A stretch of 64,000 bases of DNA from Incurvaria masculella (Eukaryota; Arthropoda; Insecta; Lepidoptera; Incurvariidae), in assembly GCA_946894095.1 (NCBI GenBank), contig OX335651.1, positions 8,454,501-8,518,500 on the forward strand, given 5' to 3'. Below the pieces are notes generated by a model. It had not been told where the DNA came from and did not search any database. It saw only the letters and a list, made by a program, of their open reading frames with translations. Positions 21,216 to 30,244 of this stretch are shown here, piece after piece; positions within the stretch are counted from its first letter, which is position 1, and each line of letters opens with the position of its first letter. The position numbers were made by a program, and so were the translations under genes.

Positions 21216-22154
21216 ATAGATTAAAGAGCTCCGATATAATAAACGCGTCCGATCGCTGCTAAATTCAAAGTGCTAGAACCGCAGCCTCCGACGCACTATT
21301 TATAGGCACGCTCCCACCGCCCCGGTACTGCCGCAAACCTACGTCCCGCAATTTTTAAATCTGTAATATCTTCAAAAATATTCATTTAAATCATATGCTG
21401 TAAACGGCCATATAAATCTATATTAAATCAACAATGTATTTAAGGTATTTAATTGAATAAGGATTAATGCTGTATTGGTTAAAATCGCCTCAAAAATTAG
21501 CCATTATTTGTCGAAAAAAGTTAATGACAAAAAAAATTTATTGTGGTATATCCATAAGAGATAGACATATACCATCGCGGAGTTTTCTGTAGACTTTTTC
21601 AATGTGTACAATACTTAGTACATTATTTCGATAAATCTCGTAGGATTCAGCCTGCGTTTGCAATGTAAGCGGAAAAAATGTAATTTATTACGACATCACA
21701 TTGGAAACCTCACAAATAACAGTATTTCTCCACTATTTAATAAATGTTATTATACATATAAACCTTCCTCTTTAATCACTCTATCTATTAAAAAAAACCG
21801 CATCAAAATCTGTTGCGTAGTTTTAAAGATTTAAGCGAACATGGGAATATAGTGATATAGGGACAGAGAAAGCGACTTTGTTTTATACTATGTAGTGAAG
21901 TGATAGTGATGATAGTCAGATCGGTAGACGTCAGATGTTATAAGAGTTAGTGAGATATTGGGAGCAGGCAGATCATAGTACGTAGGTTGTATTTTACTTA
22001 AGTTGTAAAATTACAGTGCTATAGTAGGAAAAAAGGAAAGATTGAAGACTCATGAACGCAAGTTGCAACGCTCCAAATTTGTTTTCCAATTTGAAAAAAA
22101 GTGTCTGCCATTATGAAGTTTATAGTTACCGGGCCTAATTGTTTTAAAATAGAT
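21216..22154. repeat. Second LINE-related repeat, partial
   Basis: A GC-richer piece at 21240-21350 is followed by AT-rich DNA. 21540-21900 carries 'accatcgcggagttttctgt', 'catcaaaatctgttgcgtag' and 'gggacagagaaagcgacttt', a tail style common to insect RTE-type or related non-autonomous repeats. No gene is recognised. The limits are soft. Confidence 0.4.
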
Positions 22155-22299
22155 AACTTTAGAGAATACAAATTTGATCTCAGAAGATATCTGAGGGTGC
22201 CTGTTCGGAGAATACGAATTTGATGTCAGAAGAGAACTGAGGGTGAATGTGTTCAGAGAATACGAATTTGATGTCAGAAGAGAACTGAGGGTGAATGTG
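22155..22299. repeat. 48-bp tandem repeat, left part
   Basis: Units are phased at 22165, 22211 and 22259 (spacings 46 and 48 bp). The core 'aatacgaatttgatgtcaga' is followed by 'agaactgagggtgaatgtgt'. The array is cut by the BEL/Pao element and continues at 28857. On the minus strand each 48-bp unit is open as a 16-residue period. Confidence 0.93.
22295..22299. repeat. Target site duplication, left copy (ATGTG)
   Basis: The five bases ATGTG directly precede the element and are repeated at 28857-28861 directly after it. A 5-bp duplication fits BEL/Pao integrases (4-6 bp known). Confidence 0.95.
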
Positions 22300-22776
22300 T
22301 GTGAGCGCCCAAGTCGCTCTGGATTGACCGACCGGGTGTTCGTGGAGTTTTGGGTGGGTTTCGATAAATGGGCAAGCGCAAGGCTTGGACTCACCTGGGG
22401 CTGCTCTGCCGGGTCTCTCACAGTACACAAGCACACCTACCACTAACGTCACTATGTTCAAGGAACGGATACACGGAGAGCCGGCTCATACAGGGCAAGG
22501 TATGGCTGTTGGATAAAGTGAAATTGCGATAGAATGCACTATGCGGCTGTGACTACAAATTATTGTTGGCAGGGTACACGAAAATAAGTATATGAGAGAA
22601 AAATTGGCAAGAGCTTCGCCTTTTATAAATGTGAGAATGCAAGAGCTAAATCATCTAATATAGGTAGTTTTTATGTTACCTAATCTGTGCAGTTAATGGC
22701 GCAACTGTAAAGTACTAGTGGCGCCATCTCTTGGAATTGTATGAACTAAAATAAAATCAATCTGTTTGTCCAAACA
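22300..22776 (-). repeat. 3' LTR of the BEL/Pao element
   Basis: 477 bp, equal in length to the right LTR at 28380-28856. It differs from it at only 22612, 22626, 22646 and 22654, all within 43 bp. On the plus strand it begins TGTGAGCGCCCAAG and ends GTTTGTCCAAACA. It contains a CTCF-like AGATGGCGCC (minus strand) at 22718-22727. Confidence 0.97.
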
Positions 22777-22928
22777 TCGTGCCGGCCCTGAAACCACGTA
22801 TTCAGCAAAATGTACAAATTAAATAGAGAGGGACGAGGAATTACTACAAATGTATATACTTAAAATAAATAAACAAGTTATAAATGAGGGGTTCAAACAT
22901 AAAAAAATAATACAAAAATATATAGCAC
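22777..22928 (-). other. 3' untranslated part of the element
   Basis: 152 bp between the pol stop codon and the 3' LTR. Next to the LTR the minus strand reads CAGGGCCGGCACGA, a purine-biased but imperfect stretch that is the only candidate polypurine tract. No env frame fits here. Confidence 0.6.
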
Positions 22929-25025
22929 TCAATTTGAGTCCTCAATATATGGCAAAGGTGCTACTTTAACTACAGGACGTTTGTATACACCGTTGCTAGT
23001 GCGGACCTCTACAACTCTGACAATATTGTCGGGACCAGCTGTAGTAGAAACAATCCGTCCAAGCGGCCAACTAAGGGGAGGCAAATTGTCCTCCTTTAGG
23101 ACGACAAGCATCCCTTCAGACAAATTCTTGTAGGGCTTGTGCCACTTGGGCCTAGATTGTAGAGTACCAAGATACTCTTTGTGCCACCTATTCCAAAAGG
23201 ATTGATGCAGGCTCTGAACCAACTGCCACCTTTTCAACCGGTTTAGATTGGTGTTAGGTACGTTTGGTTCGGGAAGAGCATTTAATGGTTCCAGGGTCAA
23301 AAAGTGACCTGGAGTGAGAGCAGTCAGCTCGTTAGGATCGGGGCTCATTGCGGTTAGAGGCCGAGAATTTAAGCATGCTTCAACTTTGGTAAGCACAGTG
23401 TAAAATTCTTCGAAAGTAAGAAGCTGTGCTCCTATTATACGAGACAAATGAACCTTGACACCTTTTACGAGAGCTTCCCACAAACCACCAAAGTGTGGTG
23501 CGTGGGGAGGGATAAAATGAAACTGAATATTTAGTGTGCTACAAAAATCTGTAACAGTAGAGTCTTTCGATTGGGTCCGAATAATTTGACGCAATTCTTT
23601 ATCAGCGCCTACAAAGTTAGTCCCATGGTCGCTGTACAAATCAGAACATCGGCCACGACGTGAAATGAAACGTTGTAGTGCAGCCAAGAATGCTTGGGTA
23701 GTCAGTTCACTGACTAGTTCTAAATGGCATGCTTTGGTACTCATACAAACAAACACACAAATATAGCATTTGGTGCGAGGAGAGTTTCTTAAATTGGAAG
23801 TTTTAATGTTAAAGGGACCTGCGTAATCCATTCCAGTTTTCGAAAAAGGCTTTTCTTGTTGTACTCGAACAAGGGGAAGCTCACCCATAGGGGGAGCAGA
23901 CAATTTTGGACGCAGTCGGTAGCAATTCGAGCAATTAAACACTACTGATCTTATAACTCTACGCGCGGATATAATCCAAAAGTTTCTTTGCAAGAGGGAC
24001 ATCAAAGCATTTGGTCCGGGATGACCAAAGTTAATATGAAAATGTCTAACAATCAACTTAGTCAATGGACTATTATGAGGTAACAGCGCAGGGTGTTGCT
24101 GTTGAGATTTAACATGAGCGGCCTGAAGTCGACCTCCTACTCTCAGTAGGCCATTTTCATCAATAAAGGGAGATAACCTTACTGTAGCCTTAGAAGGCTG
24201 TTTATTAGCCTTAATACGGGACATGTCTTCAAAGAAATGTTCAGCCTGGATAATTTTTATCCAAATACTTAGAGCATTTTCCAATTCAATGGTAGTGAGC
24301 ATGGGTGAGATTTTAATAAGCGGACGAGACTTAGGGGAACCAAAACGTAAGCAGTAACTATTAACTCGTTTTAACCTAGTTAAAGTCGAGACTCTGTCAA
24401 GAAGGGTTGAGTCGTGTTCAGTTACAAGTAGAGTTAATGGAACAGGTTTCGTCTCCATAACACCATCATCTTCAGACACAAGAAGGGGTGGTTCTGATAA
24501 ATCACACTCATTATTTAGATTTAGCAGGAACGATGAACCATTCCACCACTGCGCATGACCAACGAGCTGGGATGGTGTTAAGCCACGACTCGCACAATCA
24601 CTTGCATTATGTTCGGAACGGACGTGAACCCATTCGTCTGGTGATGTATGCTCCTGAATCAAGCTAACACGGTTGCTCACAAACATTTTCCAACGACTTG
24701 GGTGGGATCGGATCCAATGCAGGGCAATTGTTGAGTCGGAGTAACATCGTACCTTGTCAATGTGAAATTTTTGTGAATATAATTTCACTGCGTACGACAT
24801 AAGTTGGCAAAGTAAGACGCAACCACATAATTCAAGTCGGGGCAAGGAAATTGGTTTCAGTGGGGCAACCTTTGATTTAGCTAACAATAAATGAGTAGAA
24901 ACAGCTCCGTGCTTAACAACCCGGAGGTATATGACAGCAGCAAAGCCTGAGAGGGAACTGTCTGAGAAGCCATGGAGTTCTCGCACGGCATTTTCTGTAG
25001 AGGGAACGTGTCGAGGTAGAGAGAT
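22929..25025 (-). CDS. pol, 3' part: RNase H and integrase (BEL/Pao)
   Basis: Same reading frame as the upstream gag-pol segment, separated from it only by the TAA at 25026-25028; it ends at TGA 22929-22931. The first ATG-like context is not obvious (GTG at 24986), so it is best read as a downstream continuation, not an independent gene. RNase H residues are visible: the Asp of GFSDSS (about 24965), the Glu of LPRLELCG, the Asp of CYSDST and the Asp of NASDCASRG. Integrase follows: an HHCC zinc domain (H and H in 'IVRHFHINFGH', then 'CSNC') and the catalytic triad in MDYAGPF, LYSDHGTNFVG and HFGGLWEALVKG. The C-terminus ('LKEDNLPPLSWPLGRI') is the DUF5641-like tail typical of Pao elements. 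All catalytic residues seem present. Role: RNA-strand removal and insertion of cDNA into host chromosomes. Confidence 0.95.
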   Translation of the reverse strand: MSLPRHVPSTENAVRELHGFSDSSLSGFAAVIYLRVVKHGAVSTHLLLAKSKVAPLKPISLPRLELCGCVLLCQLMSYAVKLYSQKFHIDKVRCYSDSTIALHWIRSHPSRWKMFVSNRVSLIQEHTSPDEWVHVRSEHNASDCASRGLTPSQLVGHAQWWNGSSFLLNLNNECDLSEPPLLVSEDDGVMETKPVPLTLLVTEHDSTLLDRVSTLTRLKRVNSYCLRFGSPKSRPLIKISPMLTTIELENALSIWIKIIQAEHFFEDMSRIKANKQPSKATVRLSPFIDENGLLRVGGRLQAAHVKSQQQHPALLPHNSPLTKLIVRHFHINFGHPGPNALMSLLQRNFWIISARRVIRSVVFNCSNCYRLRPKLSAPPMGELPLVRVQQEKPFSKTGMDYAGPFNIKTSNLRNSPRTKCYICVFVCMSTKACHLELVSELTTQAFLAALQRFISRRGRCSDLYSDHGTNFVGADKELRQIIRTQSKDSTVTDFCSTLNIQFHFIPPHAPHFGGLWEALVKGVKVHLSRIIGAQLLTFEEFYTVLTKVEACLNSRPLTAMSPDPNELTALTPGHFLTLEPLNALPEPNVPNTNLNRLKRWQLVQSLHQSFWNRWHKEYLGTLQSRPKWHKPYKNLSEGMLVVLKEDNLPPLSWPLGRIVSTTAGPDNIVRVVEVRTSNGVYKRPVVKVAPLPYIEDSN

Positions 25026-25028
25026 TTA
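25026..25028 (-). other. In-frame TAA interrupting gag-pol
   Basis: The stop separates RT from RNase H with no frame change: both flanking frames share the same phase, and their combined length (1729 codons with stops) fits a single BEL/Pao polyprotein. A recent nonsense mutation is the simplest reading. Programmed readthrough is possible but not typical of this position. Confidence 0.85.
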
Positions 25029-28000
25029 AGAGAGAATACACAACTCATTCTTTATTGAAATCCATTGTTTCAATAAATCTTGTGGAATAGAGTCATCCCA
25101 ACCGATTTTTAAGGACCACAACCTTTGAATAATCAGTTTGGACAAAAATACGAGAGGGGCGATCCAGCCCATAGGGTCATAAATGCGGGAGATATCTGAG
25201 AGAATACCACGTTTTGTAGGTATGAGTTCAGTTTGATGAACTTTGTACGAAAAACAATCTGAGATGGGATCCCATTGGAGTCCCAATACCTTCAAATATG
25301 TGTGATTATCAAGATCAAATGAATAATCCTTAGTTTGCTTGTATTCAGCGGGTATATTGTCTAGACACTTTTCCAAATTACTAGCCCACTTCCTAAGCTC
25401 AAAGCCTCCACATTTCAGCATAGAGTTTAGCTGCTCAACCAAAATGCGAGCACCATCGACTGTGTCGGCACCGGCGAGTACATCATCGATGTAGGTACAG
25501 TTGAGTAGAGCAAGAGCAGCGAGGGGGTACTTACTACTTTCATCATGGGCTAACTGGATCAAGGTTCTGATGGCCAGATAAGGAGAGCTAGTAACTCCGA
25601 AAGTGACAGTTGTGAGGGTATATTCGCATATGGGTTCTGTTTCGTTGGGACGCCAGAGAATTTTTTGATAATTTCGGTCACTCTCGAGAACATTGATTTG
25701 AAGAAACATTTGTTTAATATCTGCAATTATGGCAACTGCATTCAAACGAAAAAGGGCAATAATGTCTACAATATTTTTCTGCAATTTCGGTCCAGAATGT
25801 AGACAATCATTCAAGGACATTCCATTATCGCTCCGACAGGAAGCGTCAAAAGCGACACGAAGTTTTGTTGTGGTACTGTCCTTGATAACAGCATGATGAG
25901 GTAAGAAATATGAATGTAGAGCTGTGTCAGTGCACGAACGCATGTAGCCATTTTTCAAATAATTATTCATAAACTCTACATAGTCCCTTTTGTAGAGTTC
26001 ATTATGTCGAAACTTACGCTCCAGAGATTGAAAGCGTTTTGTGGCAATTTCTCGAGAGCAACCCAAATTCGGGGGTTGAGTCTTAAATGGTAGAGCAATA
26101 GAATATCTACCAGTAGAGTCACGGGATACACTATCAGTAAAATATTTTTCACATATTTCATCATCGGGATGGAGAAAATTTTGTTCTGGGGGTTCCTCTA
26201 CCTTCCAGAACCTTTCTACAATATCATCGAGCGTGATATGCAAAGAGTGAACTTCAGGGTCATGCGATGGTAAATTGGGTACAAAGTTAGGGCCCATAAG
26301 AGCCCAACCGAAAATAGTTTCCAAGGCAATGGGTGTACCAGGAGGTCCACTTTTAAGGCCACCAACTAAGACTTGTTGGAGCACATCTGCTCCTAATAAA
26401 ATAGAGATAGGAGCGGGTATTGCAAAGCTGGGGTCCGCGAGCGGAAGTCCGATTACATGGTTCCATAAAGAAACAGGGAGAGGTGCGTTTGGTAGGTCAC
26501 CAGTAATTTTTGGTATGCACAAGGCTGTCATTTTGAGAACGGGATGTCCGGACAACGGTGCAATCACAAAATCAACTGTGCCGTGATCTACATCGAGAGA
26601 CAAATTAGAAATACCATGGACAGACACAGAGTTGGGGCGACGCTTCAATTTTAATGTTTCAGCAAAGCTGTTTACAATAAAAGAACATTGGCTGCCAGTG
26701 TCCACAAGCGCTCGTGCATTATGGTAGCAGCCTTGACTGTCCCGGACATTTAATAGTACAGTGGCAAGTAGGACATTTGAGGGTTGAGGATTCGTTTCCC
26801 TGGAATGCGTAGAGAGTGCATTCACTGTTTGGGGAGTGCTTGCTGTAGACTGAACGTTTATGGGTGGACTCGGTGGGCTAGCAGTAGCCTGCACGTTTGT
26901 GGATGGTCGGTCAAAATGTAACAATGTGTGGTGGGATTTTGAGGAACATGTGCGACAAGCGTACTTGGAGATACATTTTTTTATTGAGTGTTGCGTAGCC
27001 AAGCAATTAAAACAAACGTGAAGTTGTTTTGCTTTATTGTATCGGTCTACAGAAGAAAGTGCTAGAAAATCGGGGCACTTCGACAGTGCATGTGTGGGCT
27101 GGGTGCACATAGGACAGCTCCGAGGTAACTCAGTGTTCAACATAGTAATAGTACGAGGGTGTGTTGAATGAGTATTCACCCCAGAAGTGTGTGGGGACTT
27201 GCGTGTTCCAGCAGACTGGAAAGTATGGGGTGTAGGACGCGCAGGGGGTGCGGACGCCTCTAGCGCTTGAGCACGCTTACGTAGGAATGCAATTAATTCA
27301 TCGTAGGTGGGAATATCAGTTGAATTCAACATTTCAAAATGTCTGCGAGTCTGTACATCCAATTTATCAAGAATAATGTTCACCAACAAGAATGACCATT
27401 CACTTGTGGGAAAATGTAATGCATTTAAGGCGTTCACGCTATCCGAGACGGAACTTACAAATTTTGTAAGAGAGTGAGAGGAAGCATTCTCAACACAAGC
27501 GTTTGCTAAACGTTTGTAATGCGCAGTAGCAATGTGTCTCATGTTCGCGAACCTTGTTTTAAGCTCCTTCCAGGCTACATTAAAATTATCCCCGGTGAGC
27601 GGGAGATGTTCAATAACCTTCAACGCATCACCAGTGAGTGTTGCACGTAGATAGTGTAATCTTTTGATGTCACATAGGGACTTCTTATCGATAACAAGGG
27701 CCGGAAACATGGACTCATAACCGACCCAGGCGGTCATGTCCTCACCAGAATAACAGGGTAGCGAGATGGTAGGAAGCTTCACAACATTCTCATCGGTAGC
27801 GTGTTTCTCGACTTTAGATGGTTTCAAGGAATGCGAGCTGTATTGTTCTTTTAACTTAAAAATATTGGCGCGATATACTTCAAAGGATCTATCAACTTCA
27901 ACAAGTTCAGGCGGAGGTCCGGCAGCCGCGGAGGTCCCGGAACTCAATAGGTTAGTAAGGCGATCAAAAGTGTCCTCTATTTCCTCTAAACGGCCTATTT

Positions 28001-28115
28001 CTTGGGTTATTTCAGTAATGACCGATGCGGGTGGAGCACTTTGTGAACACAAATGTGCCATTCGCTTAGTGACTCTGCGAAATTTGGACAAAAGTAACGC
28101 TTTGTCAGTCGACAT
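25026..28115 (-). CDS. gag-pol, 5' part: gag, protease, reverse transcriptase
   Basis: 1029 codons from the ATG at 28113-28115 to TAA at 25026-25028. A seven-codon upstream extension has only a TTG start, so I choose the ATG (MSTDKALLLS). Residues about 115-310 look like the DUF1759-type gag core ('LPTISLPCYSGE' onward). Three zinc motifs follow near residues 332, 366 and 387 (CPMCTQPTHALSKC, CFNCLATQHSIKKC, CRTCSSKSHHTLLH). The aspartic protease has LVDTGSQCSF near 470 and LLGADVL near 572. RT spans about 740-950, with LRVAFDAS, ADIKQMFLQ and the catalytic YIDDV near 873. The usual family product continues into RNase H and integrase; here a single stop ends it about 60 residues after the RT core. 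Long plus-strand frames at 26275 and 27766 are shadows. Confidence 0.95.
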   Translation of the reverse strand: MSTDKALLLSKFRRVTKRMAHLCSQSAPPASVITEITQEIGRLEEIEDTFDRLTNLLSSGTSAAAGPPPELVEVDRSFEVYRANIFKLKEQYSSHSLKPSKVEKHATDENVVKLPTISLPCYSGEDMTAWVGYESMFPALVIDKKSLCDIKRLHYLRATLTGDALKVIEHLPLTGDNFNVAWKELKTRFANMRHIATAHYKRLANACVENASSHSLTKFVSSVSDSVNALNALHFPTSEWSFLLVNIILDKLDVQTRRHFEMLNSTDIPTYDELIAFLRKRAQALEASAPPARPTPHTFQSAGTRKSPHTSGVNTHSTHPRTITMLNTELPRSCPMCTQPTHALSKCPDFLALSSVDRYNKAKQLHVCFNCLATQHSIKKCISKYACRTCSSKSHHTLLHFDRPSTNVQATASPPSPPINVQSTASTPQTVNALSTHSRETNPQPSNVLLATVLLNVRDSQGCYHNARALVDTGSQCSFIVNSFAETLKLKRRPNSVSVHGISNLSLDVDHGTVDFVIAPLSGHPVLKMTALCIPKITGDLPNAPLPVSLWNHVIGLPLADPSFAIPAPISILLGADVLQQVLVGGLKSGPPGTPIALETIFGWALMGPNFVPNLPSHDPEVHSLHITLDDIVERFWKVEEPPEQNFLHPDDEICEKYFTDSVSRDSTGRYSIALPFKTQPPNLGCSREIATKRFQSLERKFRHNELYKRDYVEFMNNYLKNGYMRSCTDTALHSYFLPHHAVIKDSTTTKLRVAFDASCRSDNGMSLNDCLHSGPKLQKNIVDIIALFRLNAVAIIADIKQMFLQINVLESDRNYQKILWRPNETEPICEYTLTTVTFGVTSSPYLAIRTLIQLAHDESSKYPLAALALLNCTYIDDVLAGADTVDGARILVEQLNSMLKCGGFELRKWASNLEKCLDNIPAEYKQTKDYSFDLDNHTYLKVLGLQWDPISDCFSYKVHQTELIPTKRGILSDISRIYDPMGWIAPLVFLSKLIIQRLWSLKIGWDDSIPQDLLKQWISIKNELCILS

Positions 28116-28379
28116 TTTTTGGCTTTTAAAGAACAATACACCGATAAATATTCAAAAAATCTACAAATATAGGGTGATTTGGGAACGGGGAACGCAAAAA
28201 ACAAGTAAAATATATGAAATAAAGATTGGGAAAAGTGATATGAGCAAAGATAAAAATGTATGGGGGTAGAAACAAATTAAATTTTGCTGAATAACTCCAC
28301 GAATCCAGCAGTCAATCCAGGCGACCTAGGTTTATTCCTGGGAGCTGATCAGCATCCGAGGCTCAAAGGACCAAATTTA
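28116..28379 (-). other. 5' leader of the BEL/Pao element
   Basis: 264 bp between the 5' LTR and the gag ATG. It contains the primer binding site at its start and no frame of its own. Confidence 0.8.
28354..28373 (-). other. Primer binding site, tRNA-Tyr-like
   Basis: Six bases inside the 5' LTR the minus strand reads TGGTCCTTTGAGCCTCGGAT. Its complement ends GGCTCAAAGGACCA, which matches the 3' end I recall for insect tRNA-Tyr (GGCTCGAAGGACCA) with one mismatch. Farther in, an extra dinucleotide disrupts the pairing. The TGG start and position are as expected for a tRNA-primed retroelement. Confidence 0.65.
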
Positions 28380-28856
28380 TGTGAGCGCCCAAGTCGCTCT
28401 GGATTGACCGACCGGGTGTTCGTGGAGTTTTGGGTGGGTTTCGATAAATGGGCAAGCGCAAGGCTTGGACTCACCTGGGGCTGCTCTGCCGGGTCTCTCA
28501 CAGTACACAAGCACACCTACCACTAACGTCACTATGTTCAAGGAACGGATACACGGAGAGCCGGCTCATACAGGGCAAGGTATGGCTGTTGGATAAAGTG
28601 AAATTGCGATAGAATGCACTATGCGGCTGTGACTACAAATTATTGTTGGCAGGGTACACGAAAATAAGTATATGAGAGAAAAATTGGCAAGGGCTTCGCC
28701 TTTTAGAAATGTGAGAATGCAAGAGGTAAATCAACTAATATAGGTAGTTTTTATGTTACCTAATCTGTGCAGTTAATGGCGCAACTGTAAAGTACTAGTG
28801 GCGCCATCTCTTGGAATTGTATGAACTAAAATAAAATCAATCTGTTTGTCCAAACA
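28380..28856 (-). repeat. 5' LTR of the BEL/Pao element
   Basis: 477 bp, 473 identical to the 3' LTR. Variant positions are 28692, 28706, 28726 and 28734. It should hold the element's promoter; the minus strand has an AT-rich GATTTTATTTTAG stretch near its start, but no clear TATA box can be fixed. The CTCF-like AGATGGCGCC core occurs at 28798-28807 (minus strand). Confidence 0.97.
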
Positions 28857-28861
28857 ATGTG
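28857..28861. repeat. Target site duplication, right copy (ATGTG)
   Basis: Identical to 22295-22299. Removing the element plus one copy rejoins the 48-bp repeat in exact phase. Confidence 0.95.
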
Positions 28862-29030
28862 TTCAGAGAATACGAATTTGATGTCAGAAGAGAACTGAGG
28901 GTGAATGTGTTCAGAGAATACGAATTTGATGTCAGAAGACATCTGAGGGTGCCTGTGCTTGGAGGATACCAAATTGATGTCAGAAGACATTTGAGGGTGC
29001 ATATGTTCATATAATACGAAATAGATGTCT
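28857..29030. repeat. 48-bp tandem repeat, right part
   Basis: Unit phases at 28869, 28917, 28965 and 29013, each 48 bp apart. Units become more diverged away from the element ('gataccaaattgatgtcaga', then 'aatacgaaatagatgtctga'). With the left part this makes about six and a half units. Confidence 0.93.
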
Positions 29031-29638
29031 GATTTGAAAAAGTGCCAAAAAATATTATTTTCTGGACTGACACCTTCATTAATCGATAACTGAGGGTTCT
29101 ATGGTCAGAGAATCAAAATTCCACTAAAAACTATTTTACTGAAAAAATATTTGGGTGTCCCACGACCCTCACGCATGTCCTTTTTTCTGAATTGATTGGC
29201 CGCATATTCGTCAGCAACGCTTCTGAATTTCAACACTATAAACAATACTTTTAACCTAAGTTTCCTCGGCCCACCTGAAATATCGATTCAATAATATTCG
29301 ACAGCTCCAACTCTGTTCGGTCGGACGGAATGTGACCCGTTCCGAGACATGCGAAGCTCTAGCAGGGAAGCAATCACTTACATCCGCGCTCGTCTCCTCT
29401 CCGGGCCTTGCCAGCCCCGGCCGCTGCGGTGCGGGCACAATCACTCAGACGAGAATTACGCTGTAAACTTGTCTTCTTAGCGCAGGGGGACGCTGCAAGA
29501 GTTATGAGTACTTGACCAGGAGCAGGCGACCATATGAGAATACATACACAGTATGAGTTATGTCCGCGACCGCGCGACTTGGGTCTGCGCCCGTCATCAT
29601 GAAATGAGTTCGGTACCAGTATTCATTTTTCTCATTAT
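29031..29638. other. No gene; GC-rich tract 29270-29490
   Basis: 29270-29490 is GC- and CpG-richer than its surroundings ('cttgccagccccggccgctg') and matches no repeat here. It could be a promoter or regulatory island. No exon is demonstrable. Confidence 0.35.
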
Positions 29639-29725
29639 AAAAAAACCGGCCAAGTGCGAGTCGGACAGCACACGAAGGGTTCCGTACCATCGTACAAGAT
29701 TGAACACCAAAAAATCACGTTTTTT
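29639..29725 (-). repeat. Family A repeat, CCGGCC end only
   Basis: AAAAAACCGGCCAAGTGCG, then 'acacgaagggttccgtacca' and 'aaaaaatcacgttttttgtg'. The remainder of the repeat is absent. Confidence 0.82.
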
Positions 29726-29754
29726 GTGGGTTTATTTTGAACCTAGTTTCCGTG

Positions 29755-29812
29755 ATGTATGTTGGCCTAGTATCATGACAGTAGGTGTGGTAAGCCATCT
29801 ATGTCAATAAAA
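29755..29812 (+). mobile_element. SINE 3' tail fragment
   Basis: 'tgttggcctagtatcatgac', 'agtaggtgtggtaagccatc' and an A-rich end, equivalent to the last 60 bp of the SINEs at 10427 and 41983. Confidence 0.7.
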
Positions 29813-30244
29813 AAAAAGACATCTTTACAAAAGAATGAAAACGTCCTCAAAGCCTCTTTGAGAATACCCTTCACTGAACGGACCTAAAGGGTAAATACAA
29901 CTATGTAAACAATATCTTTTAAAAACTTTCTCGAAATAGTAATAAGTCTTCTTTTGTGGGCAGTGAGCGATACTGACATTTCGGTCGACGAAGTGGGCAA
30001 TGCTCGCTGCATAAACAACTTGAACAGACTTGTGAAACTTCCTCACGAACACAACGGAAACTTTCACAAGAAAATATAGTTTGCAGTGCTTCCGAATAAC
30101 TTTTGCGATGGAATATTCTTAAGGTATACCGTTTATTTGCACTACATGCAGTCTTACAAAATACATCTTTGAGTATATGTTATAAAGCGGGTTCATAATA
30201 AGTTATGAATTGAATAACATAAATATATTGTTATTTTAACGTTT
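29813..30244. other. No gene recognised
   Basis: Short frames only; nothing recognised. Confidence 0.4.

Larger units (their letters stand above)
22300..28856 (-). mobile_element. BEL/Pao LTR retrotransposon, nearly intact
   Basis: 6557-bp element with 477-bp LTRs that start TG and end CA, a 5-bp target duplication, a primer binding site next to the 5' LTR and one gag-pol frame read on the minus strand. Domain order is gag, protease, RT, RNase H, integrase. This order and the RT motif YIDDV, with a BEL-type DUF1759-like gag and DUF5641-like C-terminus, place it in BEL/Pao rather than Ty1/copia or Ty3/gypsy (family knowledge). There is no env-like frame. One TAA at 25026-25028 interrupts the frame, so this copy probably cannot make full Pol unless the stop is read through. 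Near-identical LTRs mean a recent insertion. Confidence 0.97.

Noticed and set aside
22180..22461. Minus frames running from the LTR into the satellite (16-residue repeats)
   Set aside because: They cross the LTR boundary and an insertion junction, so they cannot be an ancestral gene in this form; kept only as a satellite observation.
22777..22928. Envelope gene in the BEL/Pao element
   Set aside because: Only 152 bp lie between the pol stop and the 3' LTR, with no open frame.
26275..28269. Long plus-strand frames at 26275-26586 and 27766-28269
   Set aside because: They are antisense shadows of the gag-pol frame, which carries clear domains on the minus strand.
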